A DNA stretch of 64,000 nucleotides from Verrucomicrobiales bacterium (GTDB taxonomy: Bacteria; Verrucomicrobiota; Verrucomicrobiia; Limisphaerales; J093). The notes beneath the pieces are model-generated. The model was not told the DNA's origin and made no database searches. It was given only the letters and a program-made list of their open reading frames with translations. Positions 9,142 to 18,727 of the stretch are shown one piece after another. Location of the stretch: assembly GCA_024233215.1 (NCBI GenBank), contig JACKPW010000002.1, positions 372,001 through 436,000 on the forward strand, read 5' to 3'. How positions within the stretch are numbered: position 1 is the stretch's first letter; every line of letters begins with the position of its first letter. A program made the position numbers and the translations under genes.

Positions 9142-9581
9142 CCCGCATGAATCCCTACGCGGACAGCAGTTTCCTGGTTTCCTGCTACATCAAGGACGCA
9201 AACACGGCTTCGGCCAATGATTATCTCGCTCGCACCCGCACGCCGCTCGTCTTCACAGCCTTGCACGCGTTGGAATTACGGAACGCGTTCGAACTGGGAG
9301 TGTTCCGCGGACTATTCGCATCAGCAGATGCTGCCGCAGCGCTGAGGGACATGGAGTCCGACCTGCGAGGCGGCAGACTGGAGAGGATTGCGGTCGAGTG
9401 GCCCGTGGCCCTGCGTCTCAGCGCCCGATTTAGTGCACTCCATTCCGCCACGATCGGTACACGCAGTCTGGACATCCTGCATGTCGCCGCCGCAAAGACG
9501 ATGCGTGCCGTGGGATTTGTTTCGTTTGATAATCGTCAGCGAACATTGGCTGCAAAGGTCGGGCTGAAAGTCGCGCCGTAG
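9138..9581 (+). CDS. PIN-domain toxin (VapC-like ribonuclease)
   Basis: A 147-residue PIN-domain protein, probably an endoribonuclease held inactive by the preceding antitoxin. NPYADSSFLVSCY gives the first conserved Asp. LHALELRNAF supplies the conserved Glu, and TRSLDILHVAAA and FVSFDNRQR supply the remaining acidic metal ligands. The TTG at 9138 is chosen because GGAGGAG at 9123-9129 sits at a good distance and the codon overlaps the antitoxin stop; the ATG at 9147 is a reasonable alternative and would shorten the protein by three residues. The pair follows the LMW phosphatase gene but is probably independent of it. Confidence 0.85.
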   Translation: MTRMNPYADSSFLVSCYIKDANTASANDYLARTRTPLVFTALHALELRNAFELGVFRGLFASADAAAALRDMESDLRGGRLERIAVEWPVALRLSARFSALHSATIGTRSLDILHVAAAKTMRAVGFVSFDNRQRTLAAKVGLKVAP

Positions 9582-9729
9582 TCCGCGGAACGGGCTTCTC
9601 TTAGCTCCGCGGAAGCCGCCGGGAGCACGGCGTACCCACCGGTCGCCCCCTGTCCCCAGAGGTGAGGCCGATCGGATTTCCGCTTCAGGTTGCGGGCGAA
9701 TTCTGGCTTCCTTTTTGGCCGTGATCACG

Positions 9730-12700
9730 ATGCGCAGCACCGGGAAATACCGAGCCGATACCGCTTCCCATCCCTTCGTGTCCGGGTTTCCGCCGCGGAT
9801 TGTTGCCAGGGAACGGATACCCCGGGGGGATGGATTGGGACGGCTGCCTGTTCCCTGCTCCAAGATTCGCCGAGGAACTGGAAAGTCCCGGCGACCGGCA
9901 GGCTGGACCGCCTGCCCTGCGGGGGGGGCGCTCACCTTGTTGCTGCTGGCAACTCCGCTTCACGCGCAGACCGGGAAGCCGTGGCAGGACATGGATTACG
10001 GGCCGTTCCTCACGGCCTCCATCGAGGCGCCCAAGCCCGAGGGCAACCTCGCCTACAAGGGCATTGCCATCCGCTTGGGCGACGCGTTCGGCGGGTCGGC
10101 CAATGAGGCGGTCACGTTCGACACCGATTTGCTCCGCTATTCCGCCGGTTGGACGGGCGATTACGTCGCTCTGAAAGGCGTGGTCTTTGATGGCGAGCAT
10201 TGGGCCTATCCGCGGATCGCCGGGGATCAGGTCTTTGGCAATCCGAACCTCCCCGGCTGGGCGCGCGCGGGTTCCTTCGTCGATCCGCGCGAATACCCCT
10301 ACGGTCCGGTGCCGGACGACTGGGCGCACTGGCAGGGACTGTCGCTCCACGGCGGCAAGGTGGTGCTGCACTACACCGTCGGGGACATGAGCGTGCTGGA
10401 GCTGCCGGGGCTGGAAAGGCGCGGGGAAACGACCGCGTTCAGTCGCACCTTCAACCTCGGGCCGTCGACGACCGACCAGGTCGTGCAGATCGTGTTTGAG
10501 GAAGGTCGGCAGGCGGTGGAATGGATGGAGAACGAGCATGCGCCTTCCCTGATCCTGCTGCCTCCGCCGAAGGTCGCGGATGTCCCCCCGGCCGATGCTG
10601 CCGAAGGTCTGGTGCATGGCTACAGGTTCGAGGACCCGGCCCGTTTCCTCAGGGATGAGATTGCCGGTGGCATCGAGCCGGAGCCAAACGGTGCGCGTTG
10701 GACCGAGGGTGGGCGCGAGGGCGGAGGCCTTGGGTTCCGCGACGAATCGTGGCTGGAATTGCCCGACGCGCCGGTGATCGATTTCCAGCAGCAGGACCTG
10801 ACGGTGTCGGCATGGATCAAGACCGGGGAGGACGGCGTGATCTTCTCGCAGACGATGCCGGAGGGCAGGTGGGTTCCGAACGGCAAGGCGTTCTTCGTAC
10901 GCGGCGGCAAGCTGGGATTTGACGTCGGCTGGGTGGGGGCGGTCGGTGGTCGGAAACCGGTGGCGGACGATCAATGGCATCATGTGGCGTTCACCCATGC
11001 CCACCAGGACGGCAGCCTGCGACTTTACCTGGATGGAGCGCTGGATGGCGAAGGCAAACTCCAGCCAAAGGCCGCCGTGACCAACCACGTGGTTCGGCTC
11101 GGGTTTGCCGCCGCGAACTTCCCCGCCAGGCCCTGGTTTCACGGTGCCATGGACGAGGTCCGGATCTACACGCGGCGCCTGGGTGACGGGGAGATTGCCG
11201 GTCTGGCCGGCCGTGAGGCGGTTGGCGGGATGACCCTGGCCGCGGCATTGGTTGATGCGCCGGCGGGCGCGCGTTGGGTGACGGATCCAGCCGGTCACGT
11301 GCGCCTGTTCCTGCCGGCATCGAAGGAGGCGCGGCGGTTCAAGGTGCTTGTCTGGCGCGGTGCGGAGGAATCAATGGGCGGGTTTGCGGCATTGGCCAAG
11401 GCGGCGCCTCCGGCAGGGGATCTGCACGCCTTGACGCAGGGCGGGCCACCGCGCTGGCCGGAGAAGCTGGTCACGCACGGCACGCTCGGTTCGGCCAATG
11501 GCGCCTACGCGGTGGACACGATCACCCCGCCCGACGACAACCCTTGGAAATCGTGGCTGCGATTCGGCGGGGTGGACTTCTTCTCCGACAACCGGCGCGC
11601 GGCAATCTGCACCTGGAACGGCGACGTCTGGATTGTGGATGGGATCGACGGAAACCTCGAGACCCTCACCTGGCAGCGGATCGCGACCGGCCTGTTTCAG
11701 CCGCTGGGGTTGAAGGTGGTCAAGGACGCGATCTACGTGCTGGGCCGGGACCAGATCACACGGCTCCACGACCTGAACGGCGACGGCGAGGCGGACTTCT
11801 ACGAGAACTTCAACAACGACTGCATGGTCAGCGAGCATTTCCACGAATTCGCCACCGATCTGAAGACCGATTCGCAGGGCAACTTCTGGTATGTGAAATG
11901 CGCCTGTCACGCGGTGAAGGCGGTCCATCCACACCACGGGACCGTGCTGAAGTTGCCCCCGGACGGTTCCAAACTGGAAGTCGTGGCGCGCGGTGTGCGG
12001 GCCGTGAACGGGCTGGGAATCGGACCGCATGACGAGGTGTTGTGCGTGGACAACCAGGGCTACTGGATGCCGGGAAACCGGATCAACTGGATCAAGCCGG
12101 GCGGGTGGTACGGCAACCAGCTCGCCTGGAATCCCGACAACCGGCAGACCTACGACGAACCGCTCTGCTGGATGCACAACTTCGTGGATCGATCCGGCGG
12201 GACCTTTGTCTGGGTGCCGGACCGGCGCTGGGGAAACCTGGCGGGCCAGATCATCTCCATCTCCTACGGCATGGGTTACCTCACCATGGTCCTGCCGGAA
12301 GAGGTCGACGGCGTGATGCAGGGCGGCGTCACCCGCTTTCCGATGGAGTTCGAGACCGGGGTGATGCGGGGCGTGTTCCACCCGGTCAACGGCCAGCTGT
12401 ACACCTGCGGCCTTTATGGCTGGGCGGGGAACAAGACCAAGGCCGGCGGCTTCTACCGCGTGCGCTACACCGGGCAGCCGGTGAATCTGCCAAACGCACT
12501 CCACGTGGCCGCCGACGGACTTGTGGTGGGCTTCACCGATCCCCTGGATCCGGCCAGCGCCATCGATCCCGGCAATTACAGTCTTACCGTGTGGAACCTC
12601 CACTGGACCGCGAACTACGGGTCGCCCGATTTCAAACTCAACGGCCAGGAAGGGCGCGACACCTGGACCGTGGAATCCGCGACACTGGCGCCCGATCATC

Positions 12701-14994
12701 GTTCCGTGTTCCTCAAGGTCCCGGAAATCCAGCCGGTCATGCAGGCTCACCTCGTCTTCAATCTCCGGACCGAGGCCGGCGACCCGTTGCGCAACTTCAT
12801 CCACCACACCATTCACAAGCTGGGATCGAAGTCCGGTGCCGAAATGATCGGGGCCCAAACCGTGGCGGCGGTGAAGAGTGAGGAAATCCGGCTCGGCGAG
12901 GAAGCGCCCGGACTGTTGCAGACCCTGACCTCGCTGGAGGATCCGGAAGTCAGCGACACCCGGGTGGCGCGACTTGCCGCCACTTATGTTCCCTGCGGCA
13001 CCGCCCCGTCGCCGTGGCTGCCGCCCAGGCGGTTTCGCAGCGTCTGGCAGGGCTACTTGAAATCCGATCTCAACGACGACATGCGATTTCACCTGGCTGG
13101 GAATGGCCAGGCTGTCCTGCGGCTGAACGGTCAGGAGGTGGTGCGGGGCGAACTCAAGGCCTCCGCGGGCCTGGCCGGCGAACCGGTGCCCGTGAAGCGC
13201 GGACTGAACCGGCTCGAACTGCACTTCTTCGCGCCGGACGGATATCAGGACGCGGCCGTGCGACTGAGTTGGCAATCGGAACGCATCCCCCTCGAGCCGG
13301 TGCCGGCGACGGCCCTGGTCCATGATGCCAGTTTGCCCGAAGCCCGGAAGGCGGTCGCCGTTCGCGAAGGCCGGGCCCTGTTTGGCAGTCACCTCTGCGT
13401 GAACTGCCATCAACCGGAGAACCCGTTCCGCATGCCGCCGATGCCCGAACTCAAGGCGGACGCGCCGGCCTTTGACGACCTCGCCAAACGACTGAACCCG
13501 GACTGGCTCTGGAGGTACCTCATCGATCCCAAGGCGGTGCGGCCGGATGGTCGAATGCCGCAGGTGCTGGGAGGTTCCTACGCGGGGCGCACCACGGAGG
13601 CGTTCGATATCGCCGCCTTCCTGCTCGAACAATCGCCGGAGGTTCCCAGGAGCCGGTCGACTCCTCCCGACCCGAAGGACGTTGCCAACGGTGGCCGGTT
13701 GTTCGCGGAATTGGGTTGCGTGGGCTGCCACCAGGTCGAGGGCGAACCGGTGCTGTCCGGGGATCCGCGAATCTCGCTCAAGCACGTGGCCGCGAAGTGG
13801 CGCCCGGAAGCGCTGCCGGAATTCCTGCAGGCGCCCGACCGGCACTACGCCTGGACCCGGATGCCGACCTTCCCTTTGAGCGATGAGCAGGCGCTGGCGC
13901 TGGCGGCTTATCTTATCGCGAAGTCCGCGCCCGTGCCGAACCCGGGTGGCCGGCCGGATCCTGCTTCGCCGCCAAGGGTCGCTTCCCGCGAAACCGTCGA
14001 GGCGAAGGGCTGCCTTTCCTGTCATCGGTTGAACGACTCGGAACCGCCCGCTCTCGGTCCCGGACTGGAGGCCCTGTTCGCCGGAGACTGGGGGCGGGGT
14101 TGCGTCGCGGACGATGCGGATGGGCGCGGCACTGCTCCGGACTTTGCGTTTACGGCGGCCGAGCGCGAAGCTCTGCGGGCCTTCGCGGCAAACGACGGCC
14201 TGCAATCATTGAGCCGACGGGTCCCCGAGGAATTCGCGGCCCGGCAGTATTCGGAGTTGCGCTGCAATGGGTGCCACACCCGGGACGGGCAACCGGACGT
14301 GTGGACGCAGGTGTCGGCCCTGGCAGCCAATGCGGGGCCGGATGGGGACGAGGTCGACGGGACCGAGGGGGGCGGGGGCAGCGTGCATGTGGGGCGGCCG
14401 CTCCTGAGTTTCGCCGGGGAGAAGCTCCATGCCGGTTGGATGTCGCGGTTTCTCACGGGAAAGCTCGACTACAAGCCGCGATCCGAACGCCAGGGCTTCA
14501 TGCCGGCCTTCCCCGCGCAGGGGTCCTTCCTGGCCGTCGGGTTGGCGCAGGAACACGGGTATGGCCCGGAACGGCCGCGCCGACCCGAAGCGGACCCGGC
14601 GCTGGCGCAGATCGGACACGATCTCACGCTGGTGGGCAACGGATTTGGCTGTGTGTCCTGCCACGACGTGGGACCGCAGCGGGCGCTGGCGGGGGCGGAC
14701 ACTGCCGCGGTGAACTTCGCCTTTGTCGCGGACCGGATTCTGCCGGACTACTACCATCGCTATCTCCAGGATCCCCAGCGGCTGGTGCCGGGCACGATGA
14801 TGCCGGCGTTCATTGGGTCGGATGGGAAGACGCCGATCACGCTGGCATTTGACGGCGATCCCGACCGGCAATTTGGCGCCATCTGGCAACACCTGCTGTC
14901 TTTGCAGCCGGAGATGGCCGCCGGGGCGGCTTCGTCGCCGGCTGCGCCCACGGTCGCTCCGGAGCCGGTCGCCCCGCCGGTGGACTACGAGTGA
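9730..14994 (+). CDS. Giant secreted multi-heme cytochrome c protein with LamG and beta-propeller regions
   Basis: A protein of about 1754 residues, probably periplasmic or cell-surface. Domains in order (counted from an in-frame TTG at 9715): a hydrophobic export segment near LLLLATPLHAQ (residues 75-85); a conserved N-terminal region of the DUF6797 kind; a LamG-like domain (about 325-500); a glucose/sorbosone-dehydrogenase-like propeller (about 595-920); a PA14-like region (about 1100-1190); and five heme c sites at about 1228 (CVNCH), 1335 (CVGCH), 1433 (CLSCH), 1517 (CNGCH) and 1646 (CVSCH). The export segment lies far from the first ATG, so the true start may be an internal TTG near 9836. 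Related planctomycete and verrucomicrobial proteins are thought to act in polysaccharide oxidation; the substrate is unknown. Confidence 0.88.
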   Translation: MRSTGKYRADTASHPFVSGFPPRIVARERIPRGDGLGRLPVPCSKIRRGTGKSRRPAGWTACPAGGALTLLLLATPLHAQTGKPWQDMDYGPFLTASIEAPKPEGNLAYKGIAIRLGDAFGGSANEAVTFDTDLLRYSAGWTGDYVALKGVVFDGEHWAYPRIAGDQVFGNPNLPGWARAGSFVDPREYPYGPVPDDWAHWQGLSLHGGKVVLHYTVGDMSVLELPGLERRGETTAFSRTFNLGPSTTDQVVQIVFEEGRQAVEWMENEHAPSLILLPPPKVADVPPADAAEGLVHGYRFEDPARFLRDEIAGGIEPEPNGARWTEGGREGGGLGFRDESWLELPDAPVIDFQQQDLTVSAWIKTGEDGVIFSQTMPEGRWVPNGKAFFVRGGKLGFDVGWVGAVGGRKPVADDQWHHVAFTHAHQDGSLRLYLDGALDGEGKLQPKAAVTNHVVRLGFAAANFPARPWFHGAMDEVRIYTRRLGDGEIAGLAGREAVGGMTLAAALVDAPAGARWVTDPAGHVRLFLPASKEARRFKVLVWRGAEESMGGFAALAKAAPPAGDLHALTQGGPPRWPEKLVTHGTLGSANGAYAVDTITPPDDNPWKSWLRFGGVDFFSDNRRAAICTWNGDVWIVDGIDGNLETLTWQRIATGLFQPLGLKVVKDAIYVLGRDQITRLHDLNGDGEADFYENFNNDCMVSEHFHEFATDLKTDSQGNFWYVKCACHAVKAVHPHHGTVLKLPPDGSKLEVVARGVRAVNGLGIGPHDEVLCVDNQGYWMPGNRINWIKPGGWYGNQLAWNPDNRQTYDEPLCWMHNFVDRSGGTFVWVPDRRWGNLAGQIISISYGMGYLTMVLPEEVDGVMQGGVTRFPMEFETGVMRGVFHPVNGQLYTCGLYGWAGNKTKAGGFYRVRYTGQPVNLPNALHVAADGLVVGFTDPLDPASAIDPGNYSLTVWNLHWTANYGSPDFKLNGQEGRDTWTVESATLAPDHRSVFLKVPEIQPVMQAHLVFNLRTEAGDPLRNFIHHTIHKLGSKSGAEMIGAQTVAAVKSEEIRLGEEAPGLLQTLTSLEDPEVSDTRVARLAATYVPCGTAPSPWLPPRRFRSVWQGYLKSDLNDDMRFHLAGNGQAVLRLNGQEVVRGELKASAGLAGEPVPVKRGLNRLELHFFAPDGYQDAAVRLSWQSERIPLEPVPATALVHDASLPEARKAVAVREGRALFGSHLCVNCHQPENPFRMPPMPELKADAPAFDDLAKRLNPDWLWRYLIDPKAVRPDGRMPQVLGGSYAGRTTEAFDIAAFLLEQSPEVPRSRSTPPDPKDVANGGRLFAELGCVGCHQVEGEPVLSGDPRISLKHVAAKWRPEALPEFLQAPDRHYAWTRMPTFPLSDEQALALAAYLIAKSAPVPNPGGRPDPASPPRVASRETVEAKGCLSCHRLNDSEPPALGPGLEALFAGDWGRGCVADDADGRGTAPDFAFTAAEREALRAFAANDGLQSLSRRVPEEFAARQYSELRCNGCHTRDGQPDVWTQVSALAANAGPDGDEVDGTEGGGGSVHVGRPLLSFAGEKLHAGWMSRFLTGKLDYKPRSERQGFMPAFPAQGSFLAVGLAQEHGYGPERPRRPEADPALAQIGHDLTLVGNGFGCVSCHDVGPQRALAGADTAAVNFAFVADRILPDYYHRYLQDPQRLVPGTMMPAFIGSDGKTPITLAFDGDPDRQFGAIWQHLLSLQPEMAAGAASSPAAPTVAPEPVAPPVDYE

Positions 14995-15045
14995 AGGGGG
15001 ATGACGGAATTCACGCGGAGTTCACGCGGGGACCGCGACGAAAGC

Positions 15046-15074
15046 TTGCCAACCGGTTGAGAAAAGGCTAGGAT
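15046..15074 (+). promoter_or_regulatory. Sigma70-like promoter for the PEP-CTERM gene
   Basis: TTGCCA at 15046-15051 is followed after exactly 17 bp by TAGGAT at 15069-15074, a good match to the -35/-10 consensus. It lies about 77 bp before the ATG at 15151 and just after the stop of the cytochrome gene, so the PEP-CTERM gene is probably transcribed on its own. A short direct repeat TTCACGCGG occurs just upstream (15010-15029). Confidence 0.5.
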
Positions 15075-15150
15075 ACTACTCGTTTGCGGGGCCTGTTGCT
15101 CCGCGTCCGGAAACACCAACTCAGAATCGGCTCTGCACATAGAAACGACC

Positions 15151-15876
15151 ATGAAACGATTCCTACTTCCCCTTCTTTTGGTTGCTCCGACCGCCTGGGG
15201 CGGCCTGTTCCTGAACGAAATCCGCCTGGATCAAACTGGCGCGGACAACGACGAGTACTTCGAGATCTTCAGCAGCGACTACGAGAATGACTCGCTCGCA
15301 GACGTGGTACTGCTGGTGATCGGTGACGGCACGGGTGGCAGCGGGGTTATCGAGAGCGTGACCTCCCTGGACGGTCAGACCCTGACCTCGCCCTGGTTCC
15401 TGGTGGCTGAGAGCACCTTCACCATGGGCACACCGTCGCTTTCCCTGCCGGCGGGGGACAACCCCCTGAACTTCGAGAACAGTGACAACGTGACCTACGT
15501 TCTGGTCCGCGATTTTACGGGGGCGAACGGGGACGACCTGGACACGAATGACGACGGGGTGCTGGATTCCATGCCCTGGAGCGTGACGCTGGACGCGGTG
15601 GCGATTCTGGAAACCACCGAAACCCCGCCCACTTCCACGGAGTGGGCCTACCCGGGCTTGGGAAGCTCGGTCGGTCCGGACGGGGATTTTGTGCCCGGTC
15701 ACATCTACCGGTCACCGGACGGCGGGGACTGGCAGATTGGCCAGTTCGATCCGGTCGGCGGGCAGGACACTCCCGGAGCCGCCAATCCTGCAGCCGTTCC
15801 CGAGCCTTCGACCAACGCGTTGTTCCTGCTGGGGGCCGGCGCCTTGTTCCTCCGCCGCAAGTCGTCGCGCCGCTGA
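15151..15876 (+). CDS. PEP-CTERM sorted secreted protein with lamin-tail-like N-terminus
   Basis: A 241-residue exported protein. Residues 1-17 (MKRFLLPLLLVAPTAWG) form a signal peptide. The C-terminus carries VPEPST, a hydrophobic helix (NALFLLGAGALFL) and a basic tail RRKSSRR: the PEP-CTERM signal recognised by an exosortase (EpsH/XrtA type). The mature N-terminus LFLNEIRLDQTGADNDEYFEIF resembles the start of a lamin-tail domain. PEP-CTERM proteins are usually linked to exopolysaccharide and the cell surface. No exosortase gene is in the window. The gene has a predicted promoter upstream and a terminator downstream. Confidence 0.88.
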   Translation: MKRFLLPLLLVAPTAWGGLFLNEIRLDQTGADNDEYFEIFSSDYENDSLADVVLLVIGDGTGGSGVIESVTSLDGQTLTSPWFLVAESTFTMGTPSLSLPAGDNPLNFENSDNVTYVLVRDFTGANGDDLDTNDDGVLDSMPWSVTLDAVAILETTETPPTSTEWAYPGLGSSVGPDGDFVPGHIYRSPDGGDWQIGQFDPVGGQDTPGAANPAAVPEPSTNALFLLGAGALFLRRKSSRR

Positions 15877-15909
15877 TCACGGCGCCCCTTGCCCCAACGG
15901 ATCTCTGCG

Positions 15910-15943
15910 AACCGCCGCCTCTGCCCGGGGCGGCGGTTCTTCA
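15910..15943 (+). terminator. Intrinsic terminator after PEP-CTERM gene
   Basis: AACCGCCGCC at 15910-15919 pairs perfectly with GGCGGCGGTT at 15929-15938 across a 9-nt loop, followed by CTTCATT. The stem lies 34 bp after the stop codon at 15874-15876. The T-tract is short, but the 10-bp GC-rich stem makes termination likely. Confidence 0.7.
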
Positions 15944-16320
15944 TTCCAAGGGCAGCAGCACCGGTCATCGCGGCGAACCAGCGTTCGCCGTCCCGGGCGG
16001 ACACACGGAACCGTGATGATTCCACCGGCAGATTTCGGGGCACCGCCGATCACCAAGGATCAGTGCGCCGGACTCCACCCGCGATGTCTGCCGGATGTCT
16101 GCCCCCAACCGGGGAATCGGGGTCGGAGTGCGGGAGAGAGTGGGGGAGACCCCTTGCCCATGACCTGACGGGGAGTATTCTCGCGCGGGCAACGGAATCT
16201 GTCTGACCACGATCGCGCCAACTGCGATCCGATGGAGGATTCCTGCCGGGATCGAACCTGCCGCTGTCGGGCAGCACAGGCCTCTTTCTCCGGGCATGTC
16301 TTGAATGTATTTGCCGTGAA
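15944..16320. other. Intergenic region before the sensor kinase, no feature recognised
   Basis: 377 bp without a supported gene. Open frames across it are shadows with no family resemblance. It should hold the promoter for the LytS/LytTR pair, but no convincing -35/-10 was found. Confidence 0.4.
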
Positions 16321-17490
16321 ATGAACCGGGCAGGCAGCAATGGACGCATCGCTCGCAAGGTGGCGGTTGTGGCCACCGCGGTGGTGCTGTGGGGGGGGCT
16401 CGTGCTGCTGTTTGCGGCTCCCCTCGCGCTGACCAGCTCCATTTCATGGCGCCAGGCGGTTGGTTTCGGATCGTCCTTCTGGGCGCTATGGCTGTTATTC
16501 CTGCCTGCCGTGGTGTGGCTTTCGTTCCGCTTCCCCATCGAACGGAGGAGACTCTCCGGCCATGTCAGTCTGCATGTGTTGGCGTGCCTCCTGATCGTCG
16601 CTACCAACCGTGCCTCCTTCCGCGTTGTCTCCCGGTTCTCCCCCGCTCCGGCGCGTCCGGAGGCGCCCGGGCGGTCACCGGGTCCGCCCCCCAATCGGCT
16701 GGGGCCGCCCGCTGCGCTCGGCGTGTTCCTGGCGCTCCGTGCGGCGTTGGACGTACTCGTCTATGGGGCCCTGGCGGGGGGGTGCCAGGCAATCCGGGTT
16801 CTTCGACGCTCGCTGGAACGGGAACGGCGTGCGGCCGAACTGGAGGCCCGGTTCACCCACGGCAAGCTGCAGGCCCTGCGGATGCAGCTCAATCCGCATT
16901 TCCTGTTCAACACACTCAACTCGATTGCCACGCTCGTTTATGTCAACCCGCGGGCCGCCGACGAGATGCTGGGCGATCTCAGCGGGTTGTTGCGCCGCTC
17001 CCTGGATTCGATGGAGGAACAGGAAATACCCCTGGCGCAGGAACTCGAGTTCATTGGCGCGTACCTCCGGATCGAGCAGAAGCGTCTTGGGGATCGGCTT
17101 CGACTGGAACAAAACGTTCCCGCCGATCTCCTGAAGGCGCTGGTTCCGGCGCTCATTCTTCAACCGTTGGTTGAAAACGCCATCCGCCACGGCATCGAAC
17201 CGCAACGGGGCCCGGGGCTCATCTCGGTCGAGGCGAGACGGCAGGGGAGGCACCTGCGCCTGACTGTCAGGGACAACGGCAGCGGCATGCCGGGAGAGGG
17301 CATCGGCCGCCCTGCCGGATGTGGCATCGGGCTGGCCAACACCCGGGCGAGGTTGCAGGCACTCTATGGCGGGGACCAGCGGTTCTCTTTCGGGAAGGCC
17401 GAACCCCGGGGGTGTCGGGTGGAGGTCCTCCTGCCCTGCCACCTGGCGCCGGTGCCGGCCACCGGTGATCCGAGCGAACCCGTCACATGA
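16321..17490 (+). CDS. LytS-type sensor histidine kinase
   Basis: A 389-residue membrane sensor kinase of the HisKA_7TM-less LytS/YehU class (His_kinase family). The N-terminal third has hydrophobic segments at about 12-37, 52-68 and 80-95 and another near 135-160, with a proline-rich loop between. LQALRMQLNPHFLFNTLNS contains the phospho-acceptor His193. The ATPase domain follows, with an N-box at LVENAIRHG (about 284-292) and a G-box DNGSGMPGEG (about 318). Its stop overlaps the response-regulator start (ATGA at 17487-17490), so the two form an operon. The signal is unknown. No Shine-Dalgarno is obvious before the ATG at 16321. Confidence 0.92.
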   Translation: MNRAGSNGRIARKVAVVATAVVLWGGLVLLFAAPLALTSSISWRQAVGFGSSFWALWLLFLPAVVWLSFRFPIERRRLSGHVSLHVLACLLIVATNRASFRVVSRFSPAPARPEAPGRSPGPPPNRLGPPAALGVFLALRAALDVLVYGALAGGCQAIRVLRRSLERERRAAELEARFTHGKLQALRMQLNPHFLFNTLNSIATLVYVNPRAADEMLGDLSGLLRRSLDSMEEQEIPLAQELEFIGAYLRIEQKRLGDRLRLEQNVPADLLKALVPALILQPLVENAIRHGIEPQRGPGLISVEARRQGRHLRLTVRDNGSGMPGEGIGRPAGCGIGLANTRARLQALYGGDQRFSFGKAEPRGCRVEVLLPCHLAPVPATGDPSEPVT

Positions 17491-18254
17491 CAATCCGGGC
17501 CCTCATCGTGGACGACGAACCTCTGGCAAGACAGCGGGTCCGACTGCTGTTGGACGAGGAACCGGACGTGGAGGTCGTCGGCGAAAGCGGCGATGGGTTT
17601 GAGGCGGTGGACCGAATTCAATCAAGCCGGCCGGACTTGCTCTTTCTCGATGTGCAGATGCCGGAGCTGGATGGTTTTGAGGTGCTGCGTCGGATCCCGC
17701 AGGCGGTACTACCCGTCGTGGTCTTCACCACGGCCCATGATCAGCACGCCCTGCGAGCCTTTGACGCGCACGCTCTGGACTACCTCCTGAAACCATTCAA
17801 ACCCGCCCGGTTCAAGGCAGCAGTTCAGCGGGCACGGGACCTGCTGGCGGACCAGCAAGCCGGCGTTGCCGCGAGGAAGCTGGTTGCGCTGCTGGGGCGG
17901 ACTCCGGCATCCGGCGTGGGGGATCAGCTTGCCCGGCTGGCGGTCAAGACCCCCGGCCGGGTTGGTTTCGTGGAGTTGGACCGGATTCACGCCATCGAGG
18001 CCGCCGGAAAATACGTCGTGGTGGATGCTGGCACGGAGAACCATGTCCTGCGCGAGAGCATGAGTTCCCTGGAATCGCATCTCCCCCCGCATCGGTTCCT
18101 GCGCATCAGCCGCTCGGTAATCGTCAACATCGACCAAATCCAGGAGCTTCAAGCGATGTTCAAGGGCGAGAACCTCGTCGTGCTGAAGAATGGAAAGAGC
18201 TTTCGCACCACGCGTCCCATTCGCGAGATCCAGCAAAGACTCGAGTTTCGGTAG
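17487..18254 (+). CDS. LytTR-type response regulator
   Basis: A 255-residue response regulator, cognate to the overlapping LytS-type kinase. The receiver domain (1-120) has the acidic pocket Asp9/Asp10, the phospho-acceptor Asp55 in LLFLDVQMPELDG, and Lys in LLKPFKPAR. A linker follows, then a LytTR DNA-binding domain (about 150-250) with FLRISRSVIVNIDQIQEL and GENLVVLKNGKSF. LytTR regulators bind paired direct repeats near their target promoters. The target here is unknown, but the downstream small membrane protein and prepilin-like gene on the same strand are candidates. Confidence 0.94.
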   Translation: MTIRALIVDDEPLARQRVRLLLDEEPDVEVVGESGDGFEAVDRIQSSRPDLLFLDVQMPELDGFEVLRRIPQAVLPVVVFTTAHDQHALRAFDAHALDYLLKPFKPARFKAAVQRARDLLADQQAGVAARKLVALLGRTPASGVGDQLARLAVKTPGRVGFVELDRIHAIEAAGKYVVVDAGTENHVLRESMSSLESHLPPHRFLRISRSVIVNIDQIQELQAMFKGENLVVLKNGKSFRTTRPIREIQQRLEFR

Positions 18255-18460
18255 CGTCGGGCGGGGACAATCCGGTGGGGACGACGCTGCGGCGGTCGGT
18301 AGGCTCCCGCCGGCAATCTCAAGCGGTCAGTGGTCCACGGACCGGTTCATACCGTCTCACCGGCGGTTCATGCCGCAGATTCCCGCGCTCGTTCCAAATC
18401 GAAAGCCGGCTTCCGGAAATCCGTGCATCATGCCCCAGCGAACAAGATTGAGAGGCTTGA

Positions 18461-18727
18461 ATGAAAAGGGAAGCAACCCCGAAGCGACGACTCTTCCTCC
18501 TGGCGATGGCGGCGCTGCTCGCCGTGGGCGGACTCTGGTTCGCCCGGTCGGTCCGGCGCACTCAACCGGCCCAGCCATCGCCCGTGGAGGCCGGCTCCGG
18601 GGGGGCCGATGGCTCGACCGGAGCCGGCGGGATGCTCCAACCGCCTGATCCGAATCGCCGCTTTACGGACTTCACTCCGGAACAACGGGTCCAGTTCGCG
18701 AGACAGGGCCACGGCCCCGGCGGATGA
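18461..18727 (+). CDS. Small single-pass membrane or exported protein
   Basis: An 88-residue protein of unknown function. Residues 1-10 are basic and residues 11-28 hydrophobic (LFLLAMAALLAVGGLWFA), forming a signal anchor or uncleaved signal; the remainder is a Gly/Pro/Ser-rich linker ending in PNRRFTDFTPEQRVQFARQ. The start codon is preceded by AGAGGCTTGA, a weak ribosome site. The last codons overlap the next gene by ATGA (18724-18727), so it is co-translated with the prepilin-like protein and may act with it. Confidence 0.6.
   Translation: MKREATPKRRLFLLAMAALLAVGGLWFARSVRRTQPAQPSPVEAGSGGADGSTGAGGMLQPPDPNRRFTDFTPEQRVQFARQGHGPGG

Noticed and set aside
16200..16290. A GGTTCGATCCC-like string on the minus strand that looks like a tRNA T-arm
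   Set aside because: The surrounding bases do not form D- or anticodon arms, the T-stem has a mismatch, and the acceptor ends do not pair.
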